From positions 1 through 64,000 of the forward strand of contig CAZTTH010000017.1 in NCBI GenBank assembly GCA_964615975.1: a DNA stretch of 64,000 nt. The letters run 5' to 3'. The first letter of the stretch is position 1; every line of letters starts with the position of its first letter. Shown in pieces: positions 16,390 through 26,199 of the stretch. A model generated the notes under the pieces. The model searched no databases. It was not told where the DNA came from and worked only from the letters and a program-made list of their open reading frames with translations. The DNA comes from CAZTTH01 sp964615975. GTDB taxonomy: Bacteria; Verrucomicrobiota; Lentisphaeria; JABSQK01; JAJFLO01. The translations under genes were made by a program, and so were the position numbers.

Positions 16390-18981
16390 ATGCCGGTGTC
16401 TTCAATTCCTCAAATCTTAATCAGAATATTCGGCTATCTGGTAGTAGTTTTCATTTTTTTCTCCTATCCCATTGCCTTAATTCCAGCATCTGTAGCCGGT
16501 GCATCGTACTATCTTGAACTTTCTGGATTGTACGTTTTGACCATTTTTTCCCTGGTGTTGATTGCTTCGATAAAATTCAGTATTTCCCGTTACCAATTCT
16601 ACTGTCTGATTATCTATGTCAGTTTCATCATATTTCATTTTTTTAATCAAATTGATCAATCAAAGTTGGTCATTAATTTCCTGGGCTATCTGATCATCCC
16701 CATTGCTTTTTGTGTCTATTGTCAATGGAGAAATATTCCAGCGTACAAATTTGATCAAATTGGCGGGATATTTTGGAGTGTATTAACGTTTTATGGAGCA
16801 GTTAATCTGCTTCAGGGACATGAAGTGATTGGAATTACCGGCAATAGAAATTGGATGGCAATCTGCCTGCTCTCCAGTACTCCATGGGCGATTCGATTTT
16901 TCGCTGAATTCTTCCGGAATCGTTTAGAATGTCGTAGATCCTGCCTTGCGCTAGTGATATTAATTATATTAATTCCCACCACTGTATTATTATTCTATTG
17001 TCAATCTCGCGCAGCATGGCTGGCATTAATTTTGTATTTATTATGGCGATGTTTTATCAAAATTAATGCATTAAAACGACTTATGATGGTGTTAACTTTC
17101 CTGATAATATTCGTCCTGACGGTTGTTTTTTTTCGCCCATTTTGGTTAAAAACGATCAATGAGGATATTCGCATTCCGACGTGGAAAAGTACCTTAAAAT
17201 TAATCTCAGATCACCCTATGATTGGTGCTGGACCTGGCAACTATAATAAGCTGCATGCGCCATATCGTTCGGAATCAGACTATTATCTTCGTGATGTCGC
17301 CACGGATCTGACCCTTCACCCGCATAATGAATTTCTCAATCTAGCGGCCAACCTGGGTGTGGGAGCGGCGTTAGCCTGGCTGGTGTTTCTGATTCCATTA
17401 ATCAAGGATTTTCGCAGAGAATCGATCACTCTGCAAATGGCACAGTTTTCTGCCTTTGTATTGTATTTGCATGGCATGCTGGACAAGCCATTGGTGCAAC
17501 CGCCCGCACAAATTTTAGCCCTATGCGGTCTGGGATTATGTTTGACTCCCTCACTCAATGTCGCGGGGTGTTATTCATGGGTAAATCGTAGCGATAAATT
17601 CATGAAGATCATCTATGGTTTATTATTTTCTGGCATTTTGATTTTGGTGTTGATCACCATAAAAAAAGATATTGTCTGGGGATGGAATTATCGTCTGGCT
17701 GCGGTTTACGCCAATTATCGCGAATACGAAAATTCACTTCATTATTATCAAAGAATGATCGATATTGCACCCCATGATATCCGTGGTTATTATGGAGCCG
17801 GAACAATTGCCCTGCAAAAATTGTTCCGGCCTGACTGGGCCATTCATTATCTTGAGCATGCCGCGGTTATCGATGAGAACTTTGCCCATTTGAATCGCTT
17901 ATTGGGAAAGGCGCATGGGACCCTAAAGGAGTATTCCCAGGCACAATTTTTCTTCGAACGCGAAAACAAACTATATCCCAACGATATCTTAGCTCATCAG
18001 AATCTTTTATTTGCCACTGCTAAAGCTGGTGACGATACACGATTCAGTGAAGTAGATCAGCTGTTAAAATCACTCTATCTGGAGAGGACTAAACGCAAAC
18101 TCACGATCAATGGAGCTGTCACTTTAGCAAAGCAATTGGATAATTCTCTGGCGAATGAGGATATGGCAGAATCAATTAACCTGGCTAAAAAGTTGTGTCA
18201 ATCTTTTGATCATCTAATTCTTGATCCTTTTGCCGGGGAAATCCTTGATTCGAACCTTTGGCCCGTGGAATATCTATATGCTGACTTCAACGCGGATGAT
18301 GCCAGATATTGGCTGGAAGTGGTCTTTCGAGAACAAATTTTAGCCGAGATTTTCAGGGACTACGACCCCTTGAATCTCTCTTCTTTGTCCCCACAATATA
18401 TTTATGAATATTTGAAAAGAAATATTGCCATAAACCTGTCACATAACGACTATGAATCTCCGATGAATATATGGAAAAGCAAAGAAGGTAGCTCATTGAG
18501 CTTTTGCGCCTTATATGCATGGCTCAACCGCCGTCTAGGTTGCATAACCTTGATCTTGCCGCTGTCATCAGCTTCTCCCACCTATATCCCCTTGACCTTG
18601 GAGAATGATCACCTGGTGTGTTACTCATTTGCAGAGAAATTATCCATCAAGTTCCCCTTTACTGATTTGCAGATCGACACCGATAAGAATTATCACAGTA
18701 AAACCCAGCAATCCAATCAGGATATAATTCAGTCCATTTTAATAAAATCAAAATTATTTTTTTTCCCCCAGGAATTTTTATTAAAAAACCAAATTTTGAG
18801 CCTATTAAGCACGCAATTGAATCCCACTATCAGTTATGATTTCGCTACCCTTCCCGCGCGCGAATTGTTGGCAATAAAATCTCTTTTTGAGACCTTGGGA
18901 TATCCGGTGAATTTTAATCAAATGGTAATTAGAGAGTCTCTCGATATAAAGCCGGATAACAGGCACAATGAACCGCAGTAA
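16390..18981 (+). CDS. O-antigen ligase/polymerase-like membrane protein with TPR and C-terminal domain, copy 1
   Basis: Residues ~10-425 carry about a dozen membrane helices with the Wzy_C/WaaL-type signature: GNRNWMAICLL, then a large loop with GAGPGNYNKLHAPYRS and HPHNEFLNLAANLG. Such proteins join or polymerise undecaprenyl-linked glycans in the periplasm. A TPR region follows (~430-570), then an extra ~250-residue domain. Part of that domain, EGSSLSFCALYAWLNRRLG, resembles the Cys helix of transglutaminase-like folds, and it ends with EFLLKNQI. No matching catalytic His/Asp motif is evident. The following gene is a paralog with the same order of parts. The Cys-helix resemblance is tentative. 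Confidence 0.82.
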   Translation: MPVSSIPQILIRIFGYLVVVFIFFSYPIALIPASVAGASYYLELSGLYVLTIFSLVLIASIKFSISRYQFYCLIIYVSFIIFHFFNQIDQSKLVINFLGYLIIPIAFCVYCQWRNIPAYKFDQIGGIFWSVLTFYGAVNLLQGHEVIGITGNRNWMAICLLSSTPWAIRFFAEFFRNRLECRRSCLALVILIILIPTTVLLFYCQSRAAWLALILYLLWRCFIKINALKRLMMVLTFLIIFVLTVVFFRPFWLKTINEDIRIPTWKSTLKLISDHPMIGAGPGNYNKLHAPYRSESDYYLRDVATDLTLHPHNEFLNLAANLGVGAALAWLVFLIPLIKDFRRESITLQMAQFSAFVLYLHGMLDKPLVQPPAQILALCGLGLCLTPSLNVAGCYSWVNRSDKFMKIIYGLLFSGILILVLITIKKDIVWGWNYRLAAVYANYREYENSLHYYQRMIDIAPHDIRGYYGAGTIALQKLFRPDWAIHYLEHAAVIDENFAHLNRLLGKAHGTLKEYSQAQFFFERENKLYPNDILAHQNLLFATAKAGDDTRFSEVDQLLKSLYLERTKRKLTINGAVTLAKQLDNSLANEDMAESINLAKKLCQSFDHLILDPFAGEILDSNLWPVEYLYADFNADDARYWLEVVFREQILAEIFRDYDPLNLSSLSPQYIYEYLKRNIAINLSHNDYESPMNIWKSKEGSSLSFCALYAWLNRRLGCITLILPLSSASPTYIPLTLENDHLVCYSFAEKLSIKFPFTDLQIDTDKNYHSKTQQSNQDIIQSILIKSKLFFFPQEFLLKNQILSLLSTQLNPTISYDFATLPARELLAIKSLFETLGYPVNFNQMVIRESLDIKPDNRHNEPQ

Positions 18982-19005
18982 TTTTATCCTGAATCATTTG
19001 TTGTC

Positions 19006-21705
19006 ATGAGTGTCATTCAAAGAGGTGTAATTCCGGCATATATATTTACCTGGATATTTCTGTTATTGTTTACCTATCCATTTGCGGTTATTCCATTTCA
19101 GTCGGTTTCCCTGCATTATCACATCAGCATACCTTCTGAATTTATTCTAACCTTGGGAGCTGTTGCGGTTATCCTATCTACCAGTCATTCGCGCTCATGG
19201 TTTTTGACCCTCATTATTGTTATTTTTGTTGCTTCAGTTGGCTTTAATTTCGTTCTTTATCGTTCTTATGAGATCGAATCGATCGTATTGATTGGCTATA
19301 TGCTGATCCCCTACGCGATCGCGATCGTCATATCCCAACATTCATCCATTGATTTTTATTCCATCAGTAAATTCGGCTTTTTTTTCTGGCTTTCACAAAT
19401 ACTTCATGGATTATGGTCATTGTCTAATGGCGATGAAGTAATCGGCTTTGCGGGAAACAGGAATTGGATGGCGTCGTTGTTATTGTCCCTGTCTCCCTGG
19501 GCCTATGGATATACAAAATATTTGATCTCATTACAACGATTGAATTTTACTGAAAAATCACCCATCAAGAATTCCTTGTCATCTTTCATCTCATTGTGTT
19601 TGACCGCAATCCCAACCCTTTATTTACTCCAACATTGCGCGAGCAGAGGTGCCTGGCTCAGTCTATTTTCAATATGTTTACTTGTCATTTTAGTGAAATT
19701 CTTTTCAGCCATCAAGAAACGAATATCACTGATTACCGCACATGGTTTTGTAATCCACCTATCGCTACTTCTAATTGGCATACTCTCATTTTGTTTGCTG
19801 GGATTAATCATAATCACTTTGATTTCAGTCAGTTTATCTCCAAGCAATATCAGAAAAATACAGACTGCGATCAAGGAGGATGTACGTTTGCCATTATGGT
19901 CAGCCACAATAAAGTTAATTGCCGATCATGATTGGATTACTGACAGGCTGTCAGTAATCCTGAAGGGCAATGCCGCTGATTCCACTCCTCTAAGAAGTGT
20001 GTTAGGTGTTGGCCCCGGCCAATTTACCAAACATATCGCTGAATATAGAAGCCGCTCATCCTATCATGAAAGGTCGGTATCAGCTCCAGTCACCATTCAC
20101 CCCCACAATGAATTTCTCAATATTGCCTCACAAATTGGCATATTGGCAGCCGTCGCATGGCTATTGGGATTATATCCATTGATAAAGAATCTGAATGCGG
20201 AATCGGGATTATATCAATATGCTTGCTGGAGTGGTCTGGCGGTGTATCTGCATGGATTTTTTGATATGACGCTGGTTCAACCACCAGTGAATCTGGTGGG
20301 CTTTTTTTGTCTTGGTATTGGCTGGAAAAAATGCTGGTTTACGACACCTTGCCGAGATCAAATGAAAAATGGATGGCTGCGGATTATTCATAATCTGCTA
20401 ATCATCATCATTTGTACAGTTTTAATTGTCATCGGAACAATAGGGGGATGGATGGATATTAAAACCGATGTCAATATCCGCAAAGGCTTGATTGCCGATG
20501 CCAGGGGAGAATATGCTCAAGCTTCATCGTACTATCGTCAGGCGATTCATTACCAACCCAAAAATCTCAAGGCATATCTCTATCTGGCCTCAGTTGAACT
20601 TGATCATTTACATCATCCACGAACCGCGCTCACTTATTTATTAACCGCTCACGCTCTGGATCCAGATTTTTCACATATTAATGAACGTATTTTCAAGGCC
20701 TATAACCTTATTGGAGAATTGGATAAGGGGTTTCCCTATATTATCAGAGAGTGTCAATTGTATCCCGCCTCGATAAGTGCGTTTCAGCTTTATTTCATCT
20801 CATTGGTTTTTAAGGAAGATTTTAATCGCTTAAATCTGGTTGATGAAAGGTTGCGGAAATTATATCTCAACAATGTTAGTCTTGGATTAAATGAGGAAAT
20901 GATTCTTAACACCCTTCGGGAATGGGGAGTGGAATTGCTCAGCAATAATCAAGAAAAATGTCTGCGTTCAGCATTCGTTATGGGACAAAATATCAATCTG
21001 GGATTTATTGATCCGTTATACTTTTTTATTTTTTCTGGCAGGGACGATACCATCATCAACTCACACCAATTTGTTGCGACTGATTATGCATATTGGCGGG
21101 AACTGGGATTACTCCTCGATTTACGTAACCGGATGATGGATCATGCCCCGATTACATCCATGAGCGATGATGAATTCATTGATAAAATCAGGTTGTTCTT
21201 CAATCAATTTATCCGCATCAATAGCGAGGATCAACAAATTATATCGCCCTCACAAGTTTGGGCAAGACACGGTGGAAATCTAATCTCCTGCCTGGGGTTC
21301 GCACATGCCGTCATCTATCAATGTGGATTTGATCCCTTTTTAATCATTGATGAGAATCAGAACCCACTTCGTTTCATTTTGGTAAAAAATAAGCGGATTT
21401 GGGAATTGCAATGCGAGGTGTTGTTACAACAAAATAATTGGGTGTGGGAAGAGCAAAAATCAATCGCATTAGCCGCATCGGAAAGAGCAGTAATGATGTT
21501 TCAGCCGGAAGAATTTTTACTGAAAAATCAAATTATTGGAACGATCATATCGTTTTATAAAGAGAAGGAATTTCCTCGTTTTGATGAAATTCCGATTCTG
21601 CGTTTACTTCAAGTTTTGAAATTCCTTGATCCGGATAAGACTGACATCCACTTGGAGGACCTGGAAGCATTGTGTTATAAAATTTATATCCGCAATCTCA
21701 GATAA
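19006..21705 (+). CDS. O-antigen ligase/polymerase-like membrane protein with TPR and C-terminal domain, copy 2
   Basis: This 899-residue paralog of the preceding gene starts 24 bases after it. The membrane part has GNRNWMASLLLSLSPWA and a longer periplasmic loop with GVGPGQFTKHIAEYRSRSS and HPHNEFLNIASQIG. Compared with copy 1 it has extra residues (ITDRLSVILKGNAADSTPLR) before the GVGPG motif. The TPR part (~490-600) and the extra C-terminal domain follow; the latter has GGNLISCLGFAHAVIYQCGF in place of the Cys-containing segment of copy 1 and again ends with EFLLKNQI. Two adjacent divergent copies suggest two acceptors or two linkages in surface polysaccharide assembly. Confidence 0.82.
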   Translation: MSVIQRGVIPAYIFTWIFLLLFTYPFAVIPFQSVSLHYHISIPSEFILTLGAVAVILSTSHSRSWFLTLIIVIFVASVGFNFVLYRSYEIESIVLIGYMLIPYAIAIVISQHSSIDFYSISKFGFFFWLSQILHGLWSLSNGDEVIGFAGNRNWMASLLLSLSPWAYGYTKYLISLQRLNFTEKSPIKNSLSSFISLCLTAIPTLYLLQHCASRGAWLSLFSICLLVILVKFFSAIKKRISLITAHGFVIHLSLLLIGILSFCLLGLIIITLISVSLSPSNIRKIQTAIKEDVRLPLWSATIKLIADHDWITDRLSVILKGNAADSTPLRSVLGVGPGQFTKHIAEYRSRSSYHERSVSAPVTIHPHNEFLNIASQIGILAAVAWLLGLYPLIKNLNAESGLYQYACWSGLAVYLHGFFDMTLVQPPVNLVGFFCLGIGWKKCWFTTPCRDQMKNGWLRIIHNLLIIIICTVLIVIGTIGGWMDIKTDVNIRKGLIADARGEYAQASSYYRQAIHYQPKNLKAYLYLASVELDHLHHPRTALTYLLTAHALDPDFSHINERIFKAYNLIGELDKGFPYIIRECQLYPASISAFQLYFISLVFKEDFNRLNLVDERLRKLYLNNVSLGLNEEMILNTLREWGVELLSNNQEKCLRSAFVMGQNINLGFIDPLYFFIFSGRDDTIINSHQFVATDYAYWRELGLLLDLRNRMMDHAPITSMSDDEFIDKIRLFFNQFIRINSEDQQIISPSQVWARHGGNLISCLGFAHAVIYQCGFDPFLIIDENQNPLRFILVKNKRIWELQCEVLLQQNNWVWEEQKSIALAASERAVMMFQPEEFLLKNQIIGTIISFYKEKEFPRFDEIPILRLLQVLKFLDPDKTDIHLEDLEALCYKIYIRNLR

Positions 21706-21748
21706 TCGTTATGGATTAAGCAGACTCAAGTCACATGCGCCCTTCGTT

Positions 21749-22999
21749 TCAGAATGAGTACATCAATCGAGCCCAAAAAACTTCTTCGTCCTGAGTAAAA
21801 TTGGAAATACCCTTTCTTTGGTTATCAACTTCATTGTACCAAGCCAATTTAATCTCTCCCGCAAGCTGGTCGGTAAATTTTCTGGTTATATCCACATCAA
21901 TTTCATTTCCGAATGGGCCGTTATAAATTCCATCTTCGTTTTCCAATGCATTAAAAATATGATAAACAAAAACGAAATCGGTTGCGAGAATGGTCATTCC
22001 CAATTTGAAATAAATTTCCTCGATGCCCTCTTTGATATTTCCTCCATTGGTGGCGGTGAATTGATCGGCCCATCCCTGAAATTTATGGGTTGTGCCAAAC
22101 AATGTATCAAAAGGTTTGTCGCCGCCATCCTGACCCGAAATTTCGTTATATCCAATTCCTATCGAGGCTAGGTCAAATTTTAAGCCGGTGAATGAATTCA
22201 ACATATATGCCTGATGATTTTCGCCCTGCCGGTAATCCCCTTGCCGGGCATAGGTAAAATCATACAGAAAAATATCGGCATAAATACCATCAAGCCGGCC
22301 TCCATAGGTTGCAATATCGCGTGCTGATTTCGTATTGTTTTCGCCGTCAAGCAAATAGGTGAAGGCGGTAAAGTGATGATTGGGATCATACTCATAACCG
22401 ACATTCAGCAACAGGAGATGATCAACGTCAGTATGCTCGAGAAAAATATCATTAACCCTGAGGATACCCGCACCCAATATATTAAGTTTTTCGATTGGGT
22501 TATAAGATAAAGTAACGCCATCAAATGACTGGCCATTTTGTCGCCAGCCGACATTGCCGATGAACCGTTGATCGTCAAGGAGGATTTCCAGTCGTCCTGA
22601 TCTCACTCTGGTCTCAGGAAATCCATTAAATTCAATGTATGCTTGATGAATGCGCTCGCCATCAGGGTCAGCGATGACATCGCGTCGAAGGTTGCCTCCC
22701 CTGCCAGACGCATTGAAGTCATCGAGGATGTTGATAAGGCTATGAAACTGGAGATACACATTGGTATCGTGGTAATCAGCAGTGCGATATCCCAATCGTG
22801 TCTGTAAATTTATCCCTTCACCATGAGGATGTTGCGCGGCATCATCCAGGTTCGAATATTCATAACTCAGGCGTAAGTTCAAACTGACCTTCCCTTGGGT
22901 TAAAGCTTCTTCAATGCGTGACACTTCATTTTCAGCCCGCAATGAATGAACAATTGTTAAACCAATAATTATGGACAGGCAAACCTTTTTTATTCTCAT
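21749..22999 (-). CDS. Alginate-export-type outer-membrane beta-barrel protein
   Basis: The 416-residue protein has a signal peptide (VCLSIIIGLTIVHSLRA-E) and a series of alternating amphipathic strands, and it ends with Tyr-Ser-Phe, the aromatic C-terminus recognised by the BAM machinery. The stretch RSGRLEILLDDQRFIGNVGW followed by RQNGQSFDGVTLSY matches the alginate-export (AlgE-like) family motif. It probably forms a passive pore for an anionic solute or oligosaccharide; the substrate is unknown. The start is supported by a GGAGGG site 9 bases upstream. It lies 58 bases downstream of fumC on the same strand and meets the ligase gene tail to tail with 43 bases between. Confidence 0.75.
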   Translation of the reverse strand: MRIKKVCLSIIIGLTIVHSLRAENEVSRIEEALTQGKVSLNLRLSYEYSNLDDAAQHPHGEGINLQTRLGYRTADYHDTNVYLQFHSLINILDDFNASGRGGNLRRDVIADPDGERIHQAYIEFNGFPETRVRSGRLEILLDDQRFIGNVGWRQNGQSFDGVTLSYNPIEKLNILGAGILRVNDIFLEHTDVDHLLLLNVGYEYDPNHHFTAFTYLLDGENNTKSARDIATYGGRLDGIYADIFLYDFTYARQGDYRQGENHQAYMLNSFTGLKFDLASIGIGYNEISGQDGGDKPFDTLFGTTHKFQGWADQFTATNGGNIKEGIEEIYFKLGMTILATDFVFVYHIFNALENEDGIYNGPFGNEIDVDITRKFTDQLAGEIKLAWYNEVDNQRKGISNFTQDEEVFWARLMYSF

Positions 23000-23057
23000 G
23001 ATCCTAACCCTCCGTTTTATTTATCGAATCGATGAAAAAAATACAGTATCCAAGGGG

Positions 23058-24446
23058 TTAATTCTCTGGATTAACCATGGTTTCCGGTCGCACCCAGTGA
23101 TCAAATTCAGTGGCGGTTAAAAATCCCAGAGCTATGGCAGCTTCTTTTAGAGTTAAATTTTCCCGCCATGCCTTGAGCGCAATCTGAGCTGATTTATCAT
23201 ATCCAATGTGTTTGTTCAATGACGTTACCAGCATTAGGGAATTGTTTAAATGAAGGGTGATACGATCATGATTGGGATTGATGTCACTGACACAATTATC
23301 ATTAAATGAATTACAGGCATCGGCGAGTAAATTTATTGATTGTATCAAACTGAAAGCCAAAATCGGCTTGAACACATTTAATTCTAAATTTCCCTGCGAA
23401 CCGGCCATGCCGATCGTCGCATCATTGCCGTAAATCTGGCATACGATCATGGTAACCATTTCACATTGAGTCGGATTTACCTTGCCGGGCATGATCGAGC
23501 TTCCCGGTTCATTGGCAGGCAAAATGATTTCGCCAATACCACTCCGCGGGCCGCTAGCCAACCAACGAATATCGTTGGCAATTTTCATCAGGGCTGCCGC
23601 CAATGTTTTCAGGGAACCCGAACAGTTAACCACCGCATCATGCGCTGCCATGGCGGCAAATTTGTTTCCGGTTACTTTGAATGAGTGTCCGGAAATTAAA
23701 GAAATTTCTTCTGCCATGCGGATGTCAAAACCATGTTTGGTATTGATTCCCGTGCCAACCGCGGTGCCGCCAATACATAATTCGGTCAAGTAAGTCAATG
23801 AGTCACTTATGACATTATATGATTGTTTAAGTTGTGCAGCATATCCGGAAAATTCTTGCCCGAGAGTCAGAGGGGTTGCATCCTGAAGATGCGTCCGACC
23901 GATTTTAATAATATCGTTAAATTCCGTTGCTTTTTTCGCAAAACTCTTTGATAAGCGAAGCACGGAAGGCAAGAGCTTTTCCTTGATCGCAATCAAGGCG
24001 GCGATATGCATTGAAGTAGGGATCGTATCATTCGTGGATTGTGACATATTGACATGATCATTGGGATGAACTGGTGATTTAGAACCAATTTTTCCTCCCA
24101 GTAACTCATTGGCACGATTGGCAATCACTTCATTCACATTCATGTTCGTCTGTGTGCCACTGCCGCTTTGCCATATGACCAGGGGGAAATGCCCAGCGAA
24201 TTTACCATCGATGATTTCATCGGCCGCCTTAACAATTGCGTCAGCCAGGATTTTGTCGAGTAAGCCAAATTGATGATTTACGATGGCGGCTGCTTTTTTG
24301 ACTAATGCATGGGCTGCGATAAATTCGGCGGGAAACAATTCGTGACCAATCGGAAAATTTTCAACCGCTCGTTGCGTTTGAGCCCCATAATATTTGTCAT
24401 CGGGGACATGAACTTCACCTAATGCATCTTTTTCGATTCTCATCAC
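23058..24446 (-). CDS. fumC: Fumarate hydratase class II
   Basis: FumC interconverts fumarate and L-malate in the TCA cycle without an Fe-S cluster. The 462-residue protein is of normal length and contains the superfamily signature GSSIMPGKVNP, the substrate-site segment SGSGTQTNMNVNEV, and HPNDHVNMSQSTND. The N-terminus (MRIEKDALGEVHVP) matches class II fumarases rather than aspartase. AGGAGAG lies 7-13 bases before the ATG. It follows ilvD by 20 bases on the same strand, so the two are probably co-transcribed. Confidence 0.95.
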   Translation of the reverse strand: MMRIEKDALGEVHVPDDKYYGAQTQRAVENFPIGHELFPAEFIAAHALVKKAAAIVNHQFGLLDKILADAIVKAADEIIDGKFAGHFPLVIWQSGSGTQTNMNVNEVIANRANELLGGKIGSKSPVHPNDHVNMSQSTNDTIPTSMHIAALIAIKEKLLPSVLRLSKSFAKKATEFNDIIKIGRTHLQDATPLTLGQEFSGYAAQLKQSYNVISDSLTYLTELCIGGTAVGTGINTKHGFDIRMAEEISLISGHSFKVTGNKFAAMAAHDAVVNCSGSLKTLAAALMKIANDIRWLASGPRSGIGEIILPANEPGSSIMPGKVNPTQCEMVTMIVCQIYGNDATIGMAGSQGNLELNVFKPILAFSLIQSINLLADACNSFNDNCVSDINPNHDRITLHLNNSLMLVTSLNKHIGYDKSAQIALKAWRENLTLKEAAIALGFLTATEFDHWVRPETMVNPEN

Positions 24447-24466
24447 ATTTTCTCTCCTCTGCTATT

Positions 24467-26152
24467 TCAGTTGATTTCATCAGTAACACAACCTTCAGAG
24501 GCTGACGACACATTTCTGATGTATTTAAATAATATTCCATTGGTCACCTTTGCAGGCGGCGGGGTCCATTTATTAAACCGTGATTTGATCACATCATCCG
24601 GCACATCCAAAGAGAGGAGATTTTTTTCCACATCGATCACGATCATATCACCATCCTGAACAATTGCCAAAGCGCCGCCGGTTTGTGCTTCCGGAGTAAT
24701 ATGTCCGACCACAAATCCATGAGTGCCCCCAGAAAATCGCCCGTCGGTAATCAAGGCTACCTTGTCTCCTAATTCCGCTCCCATTATTGCCGCGGTTACA
24801 GAGAGCATTTCACTCATCCCGGGCCCTCCCTTGGGACCTTCATAACGGATCACCACCACATTGCCGGGTTTGATTAATTTCTGTTCGATCGCTTTCAAGC
24901 AATCTTCCTCTGAATCGAAAACCTTGGCAGGACCGGAAAATCTAGTGCCTTCCTTTCCAGTTATCTTGGCGACAGCTCCGTGTTCTGCTAAATTGCCAAA
25001 TAGGATTTGCAGATGTCCGGTTTTTTTGATTGGACTTGAGACCGGAAAGACAATTTTTTGCCCTTCTAATAATCCTGGCAGGGATTGAATATTTTCCGCG
25101 AGTGATTTGCCGGTGACGGTTATGCAGTCACCCTTTAGCAGGCCTTCCTTGAGAAGTAGTTTTTGCACTGCCGGCACACCCCCGACATAATGGAGTTCTT
25201 CCATCACATGTTTGCCGCTGGGTTTGAGATCTGCCAAGTATGGAGTGTTGTCACTGATGCGTTGAAAATCATCCAGATTCAATTTGACATTAACGGATTT
25301 AGCCATGGCGATAAGATGAAGTACGGCATTGGTAGATCCGCCGAGCGCGATTACAATTGCTATGGCATTTTCAAAGGCGGCTTTGGTCATGATATCACGA
25401 GGTTTAAGATCGAGTTCCAGCAGGGTCCGCATGGCATTTCCCAATCGGCTGCATTCGAGCTGCTTGTCATTGCTGATTGCCGGATTCGATGAACTATAAG
25501 GCAGCGACATACCCAGGGTTTCAATGGCTGATGACATGGTATTTGCAGTATACATGCCACCACATGCGCCAGCTCCTGGACATGCATGTTTTAATACTTC
25601 CTTGAGTTGGTAGTCATTAAGTTTGCCGGCAACATATTGTCCATAACACTCGAAAGCAGAAACAATATCTAATTTTTGCTCATTTAATTTTCCCGGTTTG
25701 ATTGTGCCGCCATAAACCATGATGCTGGGACGGTTGACTCTTCCCATGGCGATCACCGAACCAGGCATATTCTTATCACAACCGACAATGGCGATGTTGC
25801 CATCATACCATTGAGCGCGCATGACAGTTTCAATCGAATCGGCAATTATATCACGGGAGGGCAATGAGTAATTCATTCCTTCTGTCCCCATTGAGATGCC
25901 ATCACTAACACCAATGGTATGAAAGATAAATCCGACCAAGTCAGCATCCCAAACACTCTTTTTTACCTGAGTCGCGAGTTGGTTCAGATGCATGTTACAG
26001 GGATTTCCTTCCCAGCCGGTACTGACGATACCGATCTGCGGTTTGTTCATATCGACTTCCGTCAATCCGACCCCATAAAGCATGGCTTGCGAACCGACTT
26101 GAGATTTTTCCTGGGTGAGGCGGGAACTGAATTTATTCAACTTTTTATTCAT
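24467..26152 (-). CDS. ilvD: Dihydroxy-acid dehydratase
   Basis: IlvD dehydrates 2,3-dihydroxy-isovalerate and 2,3-dihydroxy-methylvalerate in valine, leucine and isoleucine synthesis, using an Fe-S cluster. The 561-residue protein shows the cluster and metal-site motifs GCDKNMPGSVIAMGR and CPGAGACGGMYTANTMSS, and the C-terminal YEGPKGGPGMSEML and TDGRFSGGTHGFVVGHI, all diagnostic of the family. No other ilv gene is near; it lies between sixA and fumC on the minus strand, an unusual setting for an amino-acid gene. Confidence 0.96.
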   Translation of the reverse strand: MNKKLNKFSSRLTQEKSQVGSQAMLYGVGLTEVDMNKPQIGIVSTGWEGNPCNMHLNQLATQVKKSVWDADLVGFIFHTIGVSDGISMGTEGMNYSLPSRDIIADSIETVMRAQWYDGNIAIVGCDKNMPGSVIAMGRVNRPSIMVYGGTIKPGKLNEQKLDIVSAFECYGQYVAGKLNDYQLKEVLKHACPGAGACGGMYTANTMSSAIETLGMSLPYSSSNPAISNDKQLECSRLGNAMRTLLELDLKPRDIMTKAAFENAIAIVIALGGSTNAVLHLIAMAKSVNVKLNLDDFQRISDNTPYLADLKPSGKHVMEELHYVGGVPAVQKLLLKEGLLKGDCITVTGKSLAENIQSLPGLLEGQKIVFPVSSPIKKTGHLQILFGNLAEHGAVAKITGKEGTRFSGPAKVFDSEEDCLKAIEQKLIKPGNVVVIRYEGPKGGPGMSEMLSVTAAIMGAELGDKVALITDGRFSGGTHGFVVGHITPEAQTGGALAIVQDGDMIVIDVEKNLLSLDVPDDVIKSRFNKWTPPPAKVTNGILFKYIRNVSSASEGCVTDEIN

Positions 26153-26199
26153 GGTGACAAACTTTCATCGTTATGTGATTGTGGTGATTCTCGCGGAAT

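Noticed and set aside
19596..19931. 111-codon plus-strand frame inside the second ligase paralog
   Set aside because: It overlaps a conserved membrane protein in another frame, and the product shows no family features.
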